A DNA stretch of 64,000 nucleotides from contig NZ_FXTO01000010.1 in the NCBI RefSeq assembly GCF_900182725.1, forward strand, positions 1 to 64,000, read 5' to 3'. Under the pieces are notes generated by a model. It was not told the origin of the DNA and ran no database searches. It saw only the letters and a list, made by a program, of their open reading frames with translations. Position 1 is the first letter of the stretch. Each line of letters opens with the position of its first letter. Shown one piece after another: positions 16,549-25,374 of the stretch. Made by a program: the position numbers and the translations under genes. This stretch comes from Thalassovita litoralis. GTDB lineage: Bacteria > Pseudomonadota > Alphaproteobacteria > Rhodobacterales > Rhodobacteraceae.

Positions 16549-18045
16549 GTGACCAAACCAAATTATAACGTCACCCCCAATACCTGGGATTTTCTGAAAA
16601 ACCCAATGATCAAGCCAACTGGGTTTCGCGAATATGATGCCCGCTGGAAATACCCCGATGAAATCAACCTGCCCGGCATGACGGCTCTGGGTCTGGGGAT
16701 CGGCACCCAGATGCGCAAACACGGGCTGGACCCGGTGATTGCCGTTGGTAACGATTATCGGGACTATTCTTTGGCGATCAAAAATGCGCTGATCCTTGGC
16801 CTGATGCAGGCCGGTATTCAGGTGAAGGATATTGGTCCCTGCATCACCCCGATGGCTTATTTCAGCCAATTCCATCTGGACGCGCCCGCCGTGGCGATGG
16901 TGACGGCCAGCCACAATCCGAACGGCTGGACCGGGGTAAAGATGGGGTTCCAACGCCCGCTGACCCACGGCCCCGATGAAATGGCCGAACTGAAAGACAT
17001 CGTTCTGAACGGTCGGGGCGAACCGGCCCCCGGTGGCGCCTATGAATTCGTCGATGGCGTCTGGGATGCCTATATGGACGATCTGGTCGGTGATTTCAAA
17101 ATGACCCGCAAGTTGAAGGTCGTCTGCGCCACCGGCAACGGCACCGCCTCGGCCTTTGGTCCGGCGCTGTTTGAACGTCTGGGTGTGGACATCGTGCCCA
17201 GCCATAACGAACTGGACTACACCTTCCCCAACTACAACCCCAACCCTGAAGCGATGGAAATGCTGCATGACATGGCTGCCACGGTCAAAGCCTCGGGTGC
17301 GGATTTCGCGCTTGGCTTCGATGGCGACGGCGACCGCTGCGGTGTTGTAGATGACGAAGGCGAAGAGATTTTTGCCGATAAGGTGGGCGTCATCATGGCC
17401 CGCGATCTGGCCAAACTTTATCCCGGCGCGACCTTCGTGGCCGATGTGAAGTCCACCGGCCTTTTTGCCTCGGACCCCGAACTGCAAAAACACAACGTCA
17501 AAGCCGATTACTGGAAAACCGGCCACAGCCACATGAAACGCCGCGTTCACGCTCTTGGTGCTTTGGCAGGCTTTGAAAAATCCGGCCACTACTTTTTGGC
17601 CGAACCGATCGGGCGCGGCTATGACGACGGGATGCGCGTTGCCGTTGAAATCTGCAAATTGATGGACCGCAACCCGGACATGTCCATGTCCGACCTGCGC
17701 AAGGCGCTACCAAAAACATGGTCCACCCCCACCATGTCGCCCTTTGCCGCGGACGAGGAAAAATACGACATCCTTGATCGCATCGTGCAAAAACTGGTCG
17801 CCAAGGCCGACGCAGGCGACAGTTTCGCAGGCAAACCCATCAAAGAGGTCGTCACCGTTAACGGTGCCCGCGTGATCCTTGAAAACGGCTCTTGGGGGCT
17901 GGTGCGTGCCTCCTCCAACACGCCCAATCTGGTTGTGGTCTGTGAAAGCAGTGAAAGCGACGCGGAAATGCGCGCCATCTTTGACGAACTGAACACCGTT
18001 ATCCGCACCGAACCCGGTGTCGGCGATTACGACCAAACAATCTGA
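16549..18045 (+). CDS. phosphomannomutase / phosphoglucomutase
   Basis: A 498-aa alpha-D-phosphohexomutase that moves phosphate between C1 and C6 of mannose or glucose, supplying GDP-mannose or UDP-glucose pathways. The catalytic phosphoserine is Ser121 in TASHNPNGW. The metal loop is DGDGDRCG near residue 260. The sugar-binding FEKSGHYF segment and the phosphate-binding C-terminal domain (SNTPNLVV) are present. Initiation is at GTG 16549 after AAAGAGG. Its position after kpsT-kpsE suggests a role in capsule precursor supply. Confidence 0.9.
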   Translation: MTKPNYNVTPNTWDFLKNPMIKPTGFREYDARWKYPDEINLPGMTALGLGIGTQMRKHGLDPVIAVGNDYRDYSLAIKNALILGLMQAGIQVKDIGPCITPMAYFSQFHLDAPAVAMVTASHNPNGWTGVKMGFQRPLTHGPDEMAELKDIVLNGRGEPAPGGAYEFVDGVWDAYMDDLVGDFKMTRKLKVVCATGNGTASAFGPALFERLGVDIVPSHNELDYTFPNYNPNPEAMEMLHDMAATVKASGADFALGFDGDGDRCGVVDDEGEEIFADKVGVIMARDLAKLYPGATFVADVKSTGLFASDPELQKHNVKADYWKTGHSHMKRRVHALGALAGFEKSGHYFLAEPIGRGYDDGMRVAVEICKLMDRNPDMSMSDLRKALPKTWSTPTMSPFAADEEKYDILDRIVQKLVAKADAGDSFAGKPIKEVVTVNGARVILENGSWGLVRASSNTPNLVVVCESSESDAEMRAIFDELNTVIRTEPGVGDYDQTI

Positions 18046-18052
18046 ACAGGCA

Positions 18053-18082
18053 AAAGGCCCGGCACATCCCGCCGGGCCTTTT
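18053..18082 (+). terminator. rho-independent terminator after phosphomannomutase
   Basis: Perfect stem AAAGGCCCGGC / GCCGGGCCTTT with a 7-base loop (ACATCCC), then a short T run ending in TTTTC. It starts 8 bases after the stop codon. Confidence 0.85.
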
Positions 18083-18092
18083 CTCATTTCGG

Positions 18093-18115
18093 CTTCTTTC
18101 TGATTGAAAATACTC
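18093..18115 (+). repeat. dispersed intergenic element, copy 2
   Basis: CTTCTTTCTGAT followed by TGA and AAATACTC. The same 23-base element occurs at 10905-10927 and 21763-21785, each time in the same orientation at a gene 3' end. Here it lies between convergent genes and is followed by GC-rich small hairpins (GGCCGCAAGGCC; AGGGGGCAACGCCCCT). Confidence 0.7.
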
Positions 18116-18178
18116 GGGGGGTGAATGGCCGCAAGGCCAGAGGGGGCAACGCCCCTGCCCCGCCCGCCGCAGGCGATG

Positions 18179-20191
18179 TTACGCCAGCAACCCACGCCCT
18201 TTCAGCAATGCCTCAACACCCGGCATCCGGCCCCGGAATGCCGTGTACAGCGCCTCGGCCTCTCTTGATCCGCCCGTGGACAGGATATTCGCCTCCAGTG
18301 CCCGCGCCGTTTCGGGGTCGAACGCATCACCCGCTTCCTCGAAGGCCTCGAACGCGTCGGCATCCATCACCTCGGACCACATGTAGCTGTAGTAGCCACT
18401 GGAATAGCCATCACCTGAAAACACATGCGCGAAATGCGGCGTCGCGTGACGCATCGCAATTTGCCGCGGCATCCCCAACCCGGCCAGCACGTCCCTTTGC
18501 ATCGCCATCGGGTCCGCCGGGGCCGCGCCACGGTGAAACGCCAAATCCACAAGGGCCGAGGCCACATATTCCACCGTCTGAAACCCCTGATCGAAATTGG
18601 CCGCGCCCAGCACCTTTTCCAGCATGGCTTGCGGCATCGGCGCGCCGGTTTCGGCATGGGTGGCGAATTCCGCCAACACCTGCGGCACCTCCAACCAGTG
18701 TTCATATAGTTGCGAGGGCAGTTCGACAAAATCACGCGCCACGGATGTCCCCGAGATGCTTTCATAAGTCACATTCGACAGCATCTGATGCAGCGCATGA
18801 CCGAATTCATGGAACAAGGTCCGCGCATCATCATAAGACAACAATGCCGGATCGCCCTTGGCAAAGTTACACACGTTGATCACCACCGGGGTTTGTACTT
18901 TCGGGAATTTCGCCTGCGCCCGCATCGCGGAACACCACGCGCCAGACCGTTTCGATCCCCGCGCGAAATAATCCCCAATGAACACCGCCACATGCTCACC
19001 GTTCCGCGTGACCTCCCACGCGCGACAATCGGGATGGTACAGCGGCACATCCAGCGGCGCGAATTCCAGCCCGAACAGGCGATTGGCACAGGCAAAGGCC
19101 GCCTCGATCATCCGGTCCAGTTGCAGGTAGGGTTTCAACGCCGCCTCGTCCAGATCGTGTTCGGCCTTGCGCCGCCGCGCGGCATAGTAATGCCAGTCCC
19201 ATGCCTCCAGATCGCCATTGATCCCATCTGCGTGCATCATCTGTTCCAACACGGCAGCATCCGCTTCGGCCCGCGCTTTGGCCGGTTCCCACACCGCCAT
19301 CAGCAACTCCTCCACCCGCTCGGGGGTCTTGGCCATCTCGGTGTCCAGCTTGTAGGCCGCAAAACTGTCGTATCCCAACAAGGCCGCCCGCTCTTGCCTC
19401 AGGGTCAGAATGTCCGCAGCGATGCCCCGGTTATCCGTATCGCCCCCATTCGCCCCACGCGCAACGAACGCCTGATACGCCCGCTGCCGCAAATCACGGC
19501 GTGGCGAGAATTGCAAAAACGGCGTGATGATCGACCGCGATAGCGTCACAACCGGGCCATTCGCGCCTTTCTCCTGCGCTGCGGCCCGCATCGCGGCCAC
19601 CACGAAATCGGGCAGCCCTTCCAGATCATCCTCGGTCAGTTCCATGAACCAACTGCGTTCATCCGCCAGCAGGTTCTGGGTGAACTGCGTCCCCAACGTT
19701 GCCAGACGGCCCTTGATCTCGGCCATCCGGACATCCTCGGCCCCGTCCAGTGCCGCCCCGGCCCGCACGAACCCGCGATGGGTCAGCATCAACACGCGGG
19801 CCTGCTCGGGCGTCAGGCCCAATTCATCTTTGCGCGCCCACAGATCGGCAATCCGCGCAAACAGCGCCTTATTCGATGAAATCGCCGCATAATGTGCCGC
19901 CAGCCGTGGCGAAAACGCGGTTTGCAACTTCTCGCGCTCGGGGGTGCTGTCCGCGCCTGCCACGGTGAAAAACACCGACAACACCTTGTCCAGCGCCTCG
20001 CCCGCCGCCTCCATCGCTTCGACCGTATTGGCAAAGCTGGGGGCATCCGGGTTATCCGCAATGGCAGCGATTTCCGCAGAATGGGCTTTCAGGGCATCCT
20101 CGAACGCGGGGGCAAAATCCTCGTCCCGGATTTCCGCGAAAGGGGCCAGTTCAAAGGGCGTGGTCCAGTCGGACAACAACGGGTTGGTCAT
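18179..20191 (-). CDS. M3 family metallopeptidase (oligopeptidase A / Dcp-like)
   Basis: A 670-aa cytoplasmic zinc peptidase that degrades short peptides. The zinc site is FHEFGHALH near residue 465, with HExxH provided as HEFGH, and a downstream glutamate in the SISGTSVARDFVELPSQLYE segment. No signal peptide. Length is standard for the family. It is the last gene of the minus-strand run coaBC-dut-thiF/moeB-M3, with about 56 bases between it and the preceding gene. Whether it acts as a dipeptidyl carboxypeptidase or an oligopeptidase cannot be separated here. Confidence 0.92.
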   Translation of the reverse strand: MTNPLLSDWTTPFELAPFAEIRDEDFAPAFEDALKAHSAEIAAIADNPDAPSFANTVEAMEAAGEALDKVLSVFFTVAGADSTPEREKLQTAFSPRLAAHYAAISSNKALFARIADLWARKDELGLTPEQARVLMLTHRGFVRAGAALDGAEDVRMAEIKGRLATLGTQFTQNLLADERSWFMELTEDDLEGLPDFVVAAMRAAAQEKGANGPVVTLSRSIITPFLQFSPRRDLRQRAYQAFVARGANGGDTDNRGIAADILTLRQERAALLGYDSFAAYKLDTEMAKTPERVEELLMAVWEPAKARAEADAAVLEQMMHADGINGDLEAWDWHYYAARRRKAEHDLDEAALKPYLQLDRMIEAAFACANRLFGLEFAPLDVPLYHPDCRAWEVTRNGEHVAVFIGDYFARGSKRSGAWCSAMRAQAKFPKVQTPVVINVCNFAKGDPALLSYDDARTLFHEFGHALHQMLSNVTYESISGTSVARDFVELPSQLYEHWLEVPQVLAEFATHAETGAPMPQAMLEKVLGAANFDQGFQTVEYVASALVDLAFHRGAAPADPMAMQRDVLAGLGMPRQIAMRHATPHFAHVFSGDGYSSGYYSYMWSEVMDADAFEAFEEAGDAFDPETARALEANILSTGGSREAEALYTAFRGRMPGVEALLKGRGLLA

Positions 20192-20247
20192 TGCATATCT
20201 CCTTTGGGGAAACAGGTAATGACACCCCGCCGGATCGTCCAGTGCGC

Positions 20248-21285
20248 CTAATGCGTTTCCCCGCAGATCGGGCAGTCGCCCCGTTTTTTCAGCGCGATCT
20301 TGCGAGTTTCACCCCACAGCGCGTCATAGATCAGCATTTCCCCACGCAGCGGCGCACCCGCCCCGGTCAGCAGCTTGACCGCCTCCACCGCCATCATGGT
20401 GCCGATCACGCCCGGCAAGGGGCCGATCACCCCGGCCTCGGCACAGGATGGGGCCAATCCCGCCGCTGGGGCTTGCGGAAACACACATTGATAACAGGGG
20501 CCGCCAGTGGCGGGGTCGAATACGCTGATCTGGCCTTCCCATTGCGACAAAGCACCGGAAACCAGCGGAATACCCCGCGCCACCGCCGCCGCATTTGCCA
20601 TATAGCGGGTGGAGAAATTATCGGTCCCATCCAAAACCAGATCGTAGTCCGCGAACAGTTCAGCCGCCAGTTCCGGGGTCAGGCGGCGCCGATAAGGCCG
20701 CACCGTTACGAACGGGTTCTGCGCCTCCATCGCCTTTTGGGCGGAAAACACCTTGGGCATTCCAATCGCCGCATCCGGGTGGATCACCTGCCGTTGCAGG
20801 TTGGAATTGTCGACCTCGTCATCGTCAATCACGCCAATGGTGCCCACCCCCGCTGCCGCCAGATACAGCAGCACCGGCGATCCCAGCCCCCCGGCCCCGA
20901 TCACCAGCACGCGGGCGTTCTTCAGCTTTTTCTGTCCCTTGCCGCCAATTTCCCGCAACACGATATGGCGGGCATAGCGGTTCAGTTCGACCTCGGAAAA
21001 CGCCCCCTGCGGGGCCGGGTCGGTCACCGGCGCAACGCGCCCCCGCAACCAGCGCAGGCCGATACGGTACAGCTGCACCAGCCCCACAAAGCCCCCCAGC
21101 AACAGCCACGGCGCGGCACTGCCCCCGGTGCTGGCCCGCAGCGGATGCGCATCAGGCAACAGCAGGTGCAGCCCGACAATCGCCAGCCACAACAGGCCCA
21201 GCATAATCGCCCGCACCCGCTGCGGCACTTTCAGCACCACGCCCATGCCCCACAATGCGGCGGCCAGAAACAGGATCAGCGCCAT
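20248..21285 (-). CDS. membrane-anchored ThiF/MoeB/HesA adenylyltransferase
   Basis: An E1-like enzyme of 345 aa that adenylates the C-terminus of a ubiquitin-like sulphur carrier (MoaD or ThiS). The first 80 residues form two or three hydrophobic helices (LILFLAAALWGMGVV; IMLGLLWLAIVGLHLLL; PWLLLGGFVGLVQLY). The ATP-binding motif is VIGAGGLGSP. Two CxxC pairs (CYQC, CPIC) would bind zinc. Plain MoeB or ThiF proteins are about 250 aa and soluble, so the membrane anchor is a lineage-specific addition. The ATG overlaps the dut stop as TGATG. Confidence 0.85.
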   Translation of the reverse strand: MALILFLAAALWGMGVVLKVPQRVRAIMLGLLWLAIVGLHLLLPDAHPLRASTGGSAAPWLLLGGFVGLVQLYRIGLRWLRGRVAPVTDPAPQGAFSEVELNRYARHIVLREIGGKGQKKLKNARVLVIGAGGLGSPVLLYLAAAGVGTIGVIDDDEVDNSNLQRQVIHPDAAIGMPKVFSAQKAMEAQNPFVTVRPYRRRLTPELAAELFADYDLVLDGTDNFSTRYMANAAAVARGIPLVSGALSQWEGQISVFDPATGGPCYQCVFPQAPAAGLAPSCAEAGVIGPLPGVIGTMMAVEAVKLLTGAGAPLRGEMLIYDALWGETRKIALKKRGDCPICGETH

Positions 21286-21749
21286 CAGCCCCGCCCGGTC
21301 GACCCAAAACCGCCCGCGCCCCGATCCGTATCGGTCAGCGCCTCTACAACGGTAAACCGCGCCTGCACCACCGGGGCCACGATCATCTGAGCGATGCGAT
21401 CACCGTGTTGAATCTGAAACGGCTGATCCCCGGCATTCATCACGATCACCCCCAGCGGCCCGCGATAATCACTGTCAATCGTGCCGGGGGAATTGGGCAG
21501 GGTAATCCCGTGCTTCAACGCCAGCCCTGACCGGGGTCTCACCTGCACCTCGTATCCCGCAGGAATTTCCAACCGCAGCCCGGTCGGGATCAACGCCCGC
21601 GCACCGGGGGCCAGCACCATGCCATCGGCCCGCAGGTCCGGCCCGAAATTCGCCCGCAAATCAGCCCCCGCCGCACCTTCGGTCTCATAAGCAGGCAAGG
21701 GCAAATCGCGATCCGCCTCTTCTGTCCACAAAAGCGCGACAGTCACCAT
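21285..21749 (-). CDS. dut: dUTP diphosphatase
   Basis: A trimeric dUTPase of 154 aa that hydrolyses dUTP to dUMP and pyrophosphate, limiting uracil in DNA. All five motifs are visible: [35 protein letters not shown] and [10 protein letters not shown]. The start at 21749 (MVTVALLW) is preferred because a longer frame to 21779 would begin inside the dispersed repeat at 21763-21785. Translationally coupled to the downstream ThiF/MoeB gene. Confidence 0.95.
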   Translation of the reverse strand: MVTVALLWTEEADRDLPLPAYETEGAAGADLRANFGPDLRADGMVLAPGARALIPTGLRLEIPAGYEVQVRPRSGLALKHGITLPNSPGTIDSDYRGPLGVIVMNAGDQPFQIQHGDRIAQMIVAPVVQARFTVVEALTDTDRGAGGFGSTGRG

Positions 21750-21762
21750 GACACGATCATCC

Positions 21763-21785
21763 CTTCTTTCTGATTCCAAATACTC
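21763..21785 (+). repeat. dispersed intergenic element, copy 3
   Basis: Same 23-base element as at 10905 and 18093 (CTTCTTTCTGAT...AAATACTC). Here it lies between coaBC and dut. It is followed by a small inverted repeat AAGGC-ATCC-GCCTT that overlaps the coaBC stop codon. Confidence 0.7.
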
Positions 21786-21803
21786 TTGCCGAAGGCATCC
21801 GCC

Positions 21804-23000
21804 TTAGCCGCGCAATGCCCCGGCGATCCGGTCCGCCAACCGTTCCGCCACCTGCGCCTTGCCCATTTTCGGCCAATCTTCGACGCCTCTATCACTAATG
21901 ATATGCACCGTATTGTCAGCCCCGCCAAAGGTGCCGGTCCCCACGGACACATCATTCGCCACGATCCAATCGCACCCTTTGCGCAACCGCTTGGCCGTGG
22001 CATTGGCGATCACGTCATCGGTTTCCGCAGCGAACCCCACCACCAGCGGCGGGCGGCCTTCGGTCATCTGGCTGATTGTGGCCAAAATATCGGGGTTTTC
22101 GGCAAAGCTCAGGGTCGGTAACGCGCCTTTTTCCTTTTTCATCTTCGATGTCGCTTCTTGCGCAACGCGCCAATCGGCCACGGCGGCGGCAAACACAGCG
22201 GCATCGGCGGGCAGAGCGGCCTGTACCGCATCCAACATCTGTCGGGCGGTTTCGATGCGCACCAGTTGCACCCCTTCGGGGGGCGGCACATCGGCGGGAC
22301 CGCTGACAAACACCACCTCGGCCCCCAATGCCACCAGCGCCCGCGCGATTGCCGTGCCCTGCGCCCCGGATGATCGGTTCGAGATGTAGCGCACCGGGTC
22401 GATCGGTTCTTGCGTCGGCCCCGAGGTTATGACGATCCGTTTTCCTTTCAACGGCCCGTCAGACAGCGCCGCCTCGGCTGCGGCGACGATTTCCAACGGT
22501 TCAGACATGCGCCCCGGACCAAATTCGCCACAGGCCATATCGCCCGCATTCGGGCCAATCACGGCAATGCCATCCGATTTCAACGTGGCCAGATTGCGCT
22601 GGGTGGCCGGGTGTTCCCACATCCGCACATTCATTGCGGGCGCGATCATCACCGGCGTATCCGTCGCCATCAACAGGGTCGAGGCCAGATCATTCGCCTG
22701 TCCCCCCGCCATCTTTGCCATCAGATCAGCGGTTGCAGGGGCCACGATCACCAAATCAGCGCTGCGTGACAGTTGAATATGGCCCATTTCCGCCTCGTCC
22801 GTCAGATCGAACAGGTCGGTATGCACTTTTACCCCAGCCACGGCGGAAATCGTCAATGGGGTCACAAATTCGGCCCCCGCACGCGTCAGCACCGGGGTTA
22901 CACTGGCCCCGCGTTCACGGAACCGGCGGATCAGGTCCGGTGTCTTATAGGCGGCAATACCGCCGCCTATGATCAACAGGATACGCTTGTTCGCAAGCAT
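21804..23000 (-). CDS. coaBC: bifunctional phosphopantothenoylcysteine decarboxylase / phosphopantothenate-cysteine ligase
   Basis: A 398-aa enzyme catalysing two consecutive steps of coenzyme A synthesis. The N-terminal FMN-dependent CoaC domain starts IGGGIAAYKTPDLIRRF and has the active-site PAMN motif (MIAPAMNVRMWEHPA). The C-terminal CoaB domain begins VITSGPTQEPIDPVRYI and contains SNRSSGAQG and the KMKKEKG lysine segment. It heads the minus-strand group with dut. Confidence 0.95.
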   Translation of the reverse strand: MLANKRILLIIGGGIAAYKTPDLIRRFRERGASVTPVLTRAGAEFVTPLTISAVAGVKVHTDLFDLTDEAEMGHIQLSRSADLVIVAPATADLMAKMAGGQANDLASTLLMATDTPVMIAPAMNVRMWEHPATQRNLATLKSDGIAVIGPNAGDMACGEFGPGRMSEPLEIVAAAEAALSDGPLKGKRIVITSGPTQEPIDPVRYISNRSSGAQGTAIARALVALGAEVVFVSGPADVPPPEGVQLVRIETARQMLDAVQAALPADAAVFAAAVADWRVAQEATSKMKKEKGALPTLSFAENPDILATISQMTEGRPPLVVGFAAETDDVIANATAKRLRKGCDWIVANDVSVGTGTFGGADNTVHIISDRGVEDWPKMGKAQVAERLADRIAGALRG

Positions 23001-23069
23001 TGCAGCCCCCTTTGTCAGATCGGGCTGACACTAGGCATTCGGGCGCAAACTGACAAGCCTGCCCGTCAG

Positions 23070-23867
23070 TTACCGAAACGCCTTGCAGGGGTCTTCGCGT
23101 GGCGTCTTGGGGGCGGATAACACCATGTCAAACGCAGGATCGGCGGTGTCGTCCTCCTCGGTCTGGCCCAGTGCGAACATCACCGCATCCGGACGGACCC
23201 GGTGAATGTAGCTGGGAACCCCCCAATCCTTGCGGGCATGGCCGTTGCCCAGAATGATCGCCACCGGCCCGCCGGTTTCCTGCAACGCCTGCACAGCCAC
23301 CCGCGCCAGTGCTGCATCACGCAGGCGTTGACCATCCACCATCACCGGCAACATCGCTTCGGGTAGCGCATCGCAATGCGCCTCCATCTGCATCTTTTCG
23401 CGCTCTTGCTGCTGTTCTTTGGGCAGGGGGGCGGACAGCCCATAGGCGGCAGCCTGTTCCCCGAACCATGTCGCAATACCCTGCTTTAATGCCTGCCGGG
23501 CGTCATCACGCGGGACGCCCCCGCCATAGATGGCCGCCGCGGGGGCTGCTGCGAAGACCGGGAAATACATCCCGAAATCCGGCCATCCGGTATTGGCCCA
23601 GCCCACCGCGGTTTCCAAGACATCGCGCTCCCGTCGCGCCTCGGGCGTGGCGCTGGCGGCCTGTTTGGCGGTCAACATTTCAAACACCAGCGCCTTGGGG
23701 GCGATCTGCCCCACGAATTCGGCCTGACGGGCGTGGTGATCCGGGTTGTCGTGGATTTCGCCCAACAGAACGATTTGCGCGGCTTTCATACCCTTGGGCA
23801 TGGGTTGCGCCCATGCAGAAGCCGCCGCGACAAGCGCAGCGGCACAGATTACGGTAAACGTCTTCAT
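23070..23867 (-). CDS. ChaN-family haem-binding protein
   Basis: Exported protein of 265 aa. The signal peptide is about 20 residues (AALVAAASAWAQ). The family motif LGEIHDNPDHHARQAEF carries the histidines that ligate haem in ChaN-like proteins, and IILGNGHARKDWGVP is the conserved C-terminal block. No lipobox cysteine is seen, so it is probably periplasmic rather than a lipoprotein. The start overlaps the stop of rpoH by ATGA, so translation depends on the sigma factor gene. Confidence 0.85.
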   Translation of the reverse strand: MKTFTVICAAALVAAASAWAQPMPKGMKAAQIVLLGEIHDNPDHHARQAEFVGQIAPKALVFEMLTAKQAASATPEARRERDVLETAVGWANTGWPDFGMYFPVFAAAPAAAIYGGGVPRDDARQALKQGIATWFGEQAAAYGLSAPLPKEQQQEREKMQMEAHCDALPEAMLPVMVDGQRLRDAALARVAVQALQETGGPVAIILGNGHARKDWGVPSYIHRVRPDAVMFALGQTEEDDTADPAFDMVLSAPKTPREDPCKAFR

Positions 23868-24742
23868 GACAGTAGTTCGTGAACCTCTTCAGAACGATTT
23901 TCAAGCTGCTTACGCATTTTAGCAAAAGCTGCCGCTTCCAACTGGCGGACCCGTTCCTTGGACAGGTTCAGCTCTTGCCCCAGCGATTCCAGCGTGCGGG
24001 CGGGGTCCCTTAGCTTGCGTTCTCTGATGATAAATTGCTCGCGCGGGTTCAGGGCGCCAATAGCTTCGACCAGCCAATCGCGTAGCGTCTGCCTGTCGTG
24101 GCGTTCTTCGACAATTTCCGAGGATTGCGCCCCATCATCCTCTAACGTGTCGATCCATTCGCGGCCCTCATCCTCGGATGATTGGGTCGCGTTCAGCGAA
24201 AAGTCCGACCCCGAAAGCCGACCTTCCATCATTTCCACATCATGCAACGGCACACCGATTTCCGTGGAAATTTTGTGCCGCATCTGGTGGCGGTCCAGTT
24301 CTTCGCCCCGCGCCATCGCTTCGCGCTCCAGCCGGGCCTGCACCCGACGCAGGTTGAAAAACAGCGACTTCTGCGAAGACGTGGACCCCGTGCGCACCAT
24401 CGACCAGTTGCGCATCACATAGTCCTGAATGCTGGCCTTGATCCACCACACGGCATAGGTGGAAAATCGCACGCCGCGATCCGGGTCAAACTTGTCTGCG
24501 GCCTTCATCAGGCCCAGCCCCGCCTCTTGGATCAGGTCATTCATGGGCGCGCCATAGCGTTTGTATTTCGCCGCCATTGAAATCGCCAACCGCATATAGG
24601 CCGTGATCAGGCGATGCAGCGCCGCCTCGTCCCGCTGATCCCGCCACGCATAGGCCAGCTTCAATTCGGTTTCAGCATCAAGCAGTTCCGCCTTCATCGC
24701 AACCCGCGATAAGGACAGTTCGTTCGGATGATCCAGCGCCAT
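23864..24742 (-). CDS. rpoH: heat-shock type sigma factor RpoH
   Basis: A 292-aa alternative sigma factor. Region 2 has DLIQEAGLGLMKAADKFDP and RFSTYAVWWIKASIQDYVMR. The RpoH box is close to consensus as QKSLFFNLRR. Region 4 has LGQELNLSKERVRQLEAAAF. ATG 24742 is chosen because of the GGAGGG site in front; longer frames upstream lack support. Rhodobacterales usually carry two RpoH proteins and this one resembles the second type, which responds to oxidative and envelope stress; that assignment is inference. chaN follows with an overlap. Confidence 0.9.
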   Translation of the reverse strand: MALDHPNELSLSRVAMKAELLDAETELKLAYAWRDQRDEAALHRLITAYMRLAISMAAKYKRYGAPMNDLIQEAGLGLMKAADKFDPDRGVRFSTYAVWWIKASIQDYVMRNWSMVRTGSTSSQKSLFFNLRRVQARLEREAMARGEELDRHQMRHKISTEIGVPLHDVEMMEGRLSGSDFSLNATQSSEDEGREWIDTLEDDGAQSSEIVEERHDRQTLRDWLVEAIGALNPREQFIIRERKLRDPARTLESLGQELNLSKERVRQLEAAAFAKMRKQLENRSEEVHELLS

Positions 24743-24852
24743 GACACCCTCCAGACTGAGTGCAATGTTACATTTCCGGTGCCTCTTTTTGATTAGGCCT
24801 TGTAATGATACGCACCACAAGACTGTTTGGTTCACAAAAAGGTGTGCAGAAA

Positions 24853-25374
24853 ATGCTTGATAAACTGACCCTAGTGTTGGGCGGGGCCGGATCGGGCAAA
24901 TCCCTGTGGGCCGAAACGCTGGTGCGCAACGCCGGAAAAGACCGAATTTATCTTGCGACAGCAAGGGTTTGGGACGATGAAATGCGCCAAAAAGTAAACC
25001 ATCACATCGCCCAACGCGGCCCCGGCTGGACCACGATCGAAGCCCCGTTGGATGTTACAAGCGCCTTGGCACAAGCCCGACCGGATCAGGTGGTTCTGTT
25101 GGATTGCGCGACGATGTGGCTGTCCAATCATCTGCTGGATGAAACCGATCTGGCCACCGAAGAAGCCCGTTTTCTGACCGCTCTGTCCACCTGCACCGCC
25201 CCGGTCGTCGTTGTCTCGAACGAGGTGGGCCTGTCCGTCGTCCCCGATAACGCGCTGGCCCGCCGGTTCCGCGATGCACAGGGGGCGCTGAACCAAAAGC
25301 TGGCCGCACAGGCCGGGTTGGTGGTGGCGGTCATGGCGGGCCTTCCGCTGACGCTGAAAGGAACATTGCCATGA
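24853..25374 (+). CDS. cobU: adenosylcobinamide kinase / adenosylcobinamide-phosphate guanylyltransferase
   Basis: A 173-aa bifunctional enzyme of cobalamin assembly and salvage. The P-loop GGAGSGKS is at about residues 9-16, followed by the ATARVWDDEM segment and the HHIAQRGPGW histidine region involved in guanylylation. The C-terminal VVVVSNEVGLSVVPDN is characteristic. ATG 24853 (MLDKLTLV) is preferred over an upstream in-frame ATG at 24805. Divergent from rpoH. Its stop overlaps the next gene by ATGA. No cobalamin riboswitch is visible in the 110-base leader. Confidence 0.93.
   Translation: MLDKLTLVLGGAGSGKSLWAETLVRNAGKDRIYLATARVWDDEMRQKVNHHIAQRGPGWTTIEAPLDVTSALAQARPDQVVLLDCATMWLSNHLLDETDLATEEARFLTALSTCTAPVVVVSNEVGLSVVPDNALARRFRDAQGALNQKLAAQAGLVVAVMAGLPLTLKGTLP

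Noticed and set aside
24743-24852. Possible cobalamin riboswitch before cobU
   Set aside because: The leader is only about 110 bases and shared with rpoH, and no B12-box-like sequence was found.
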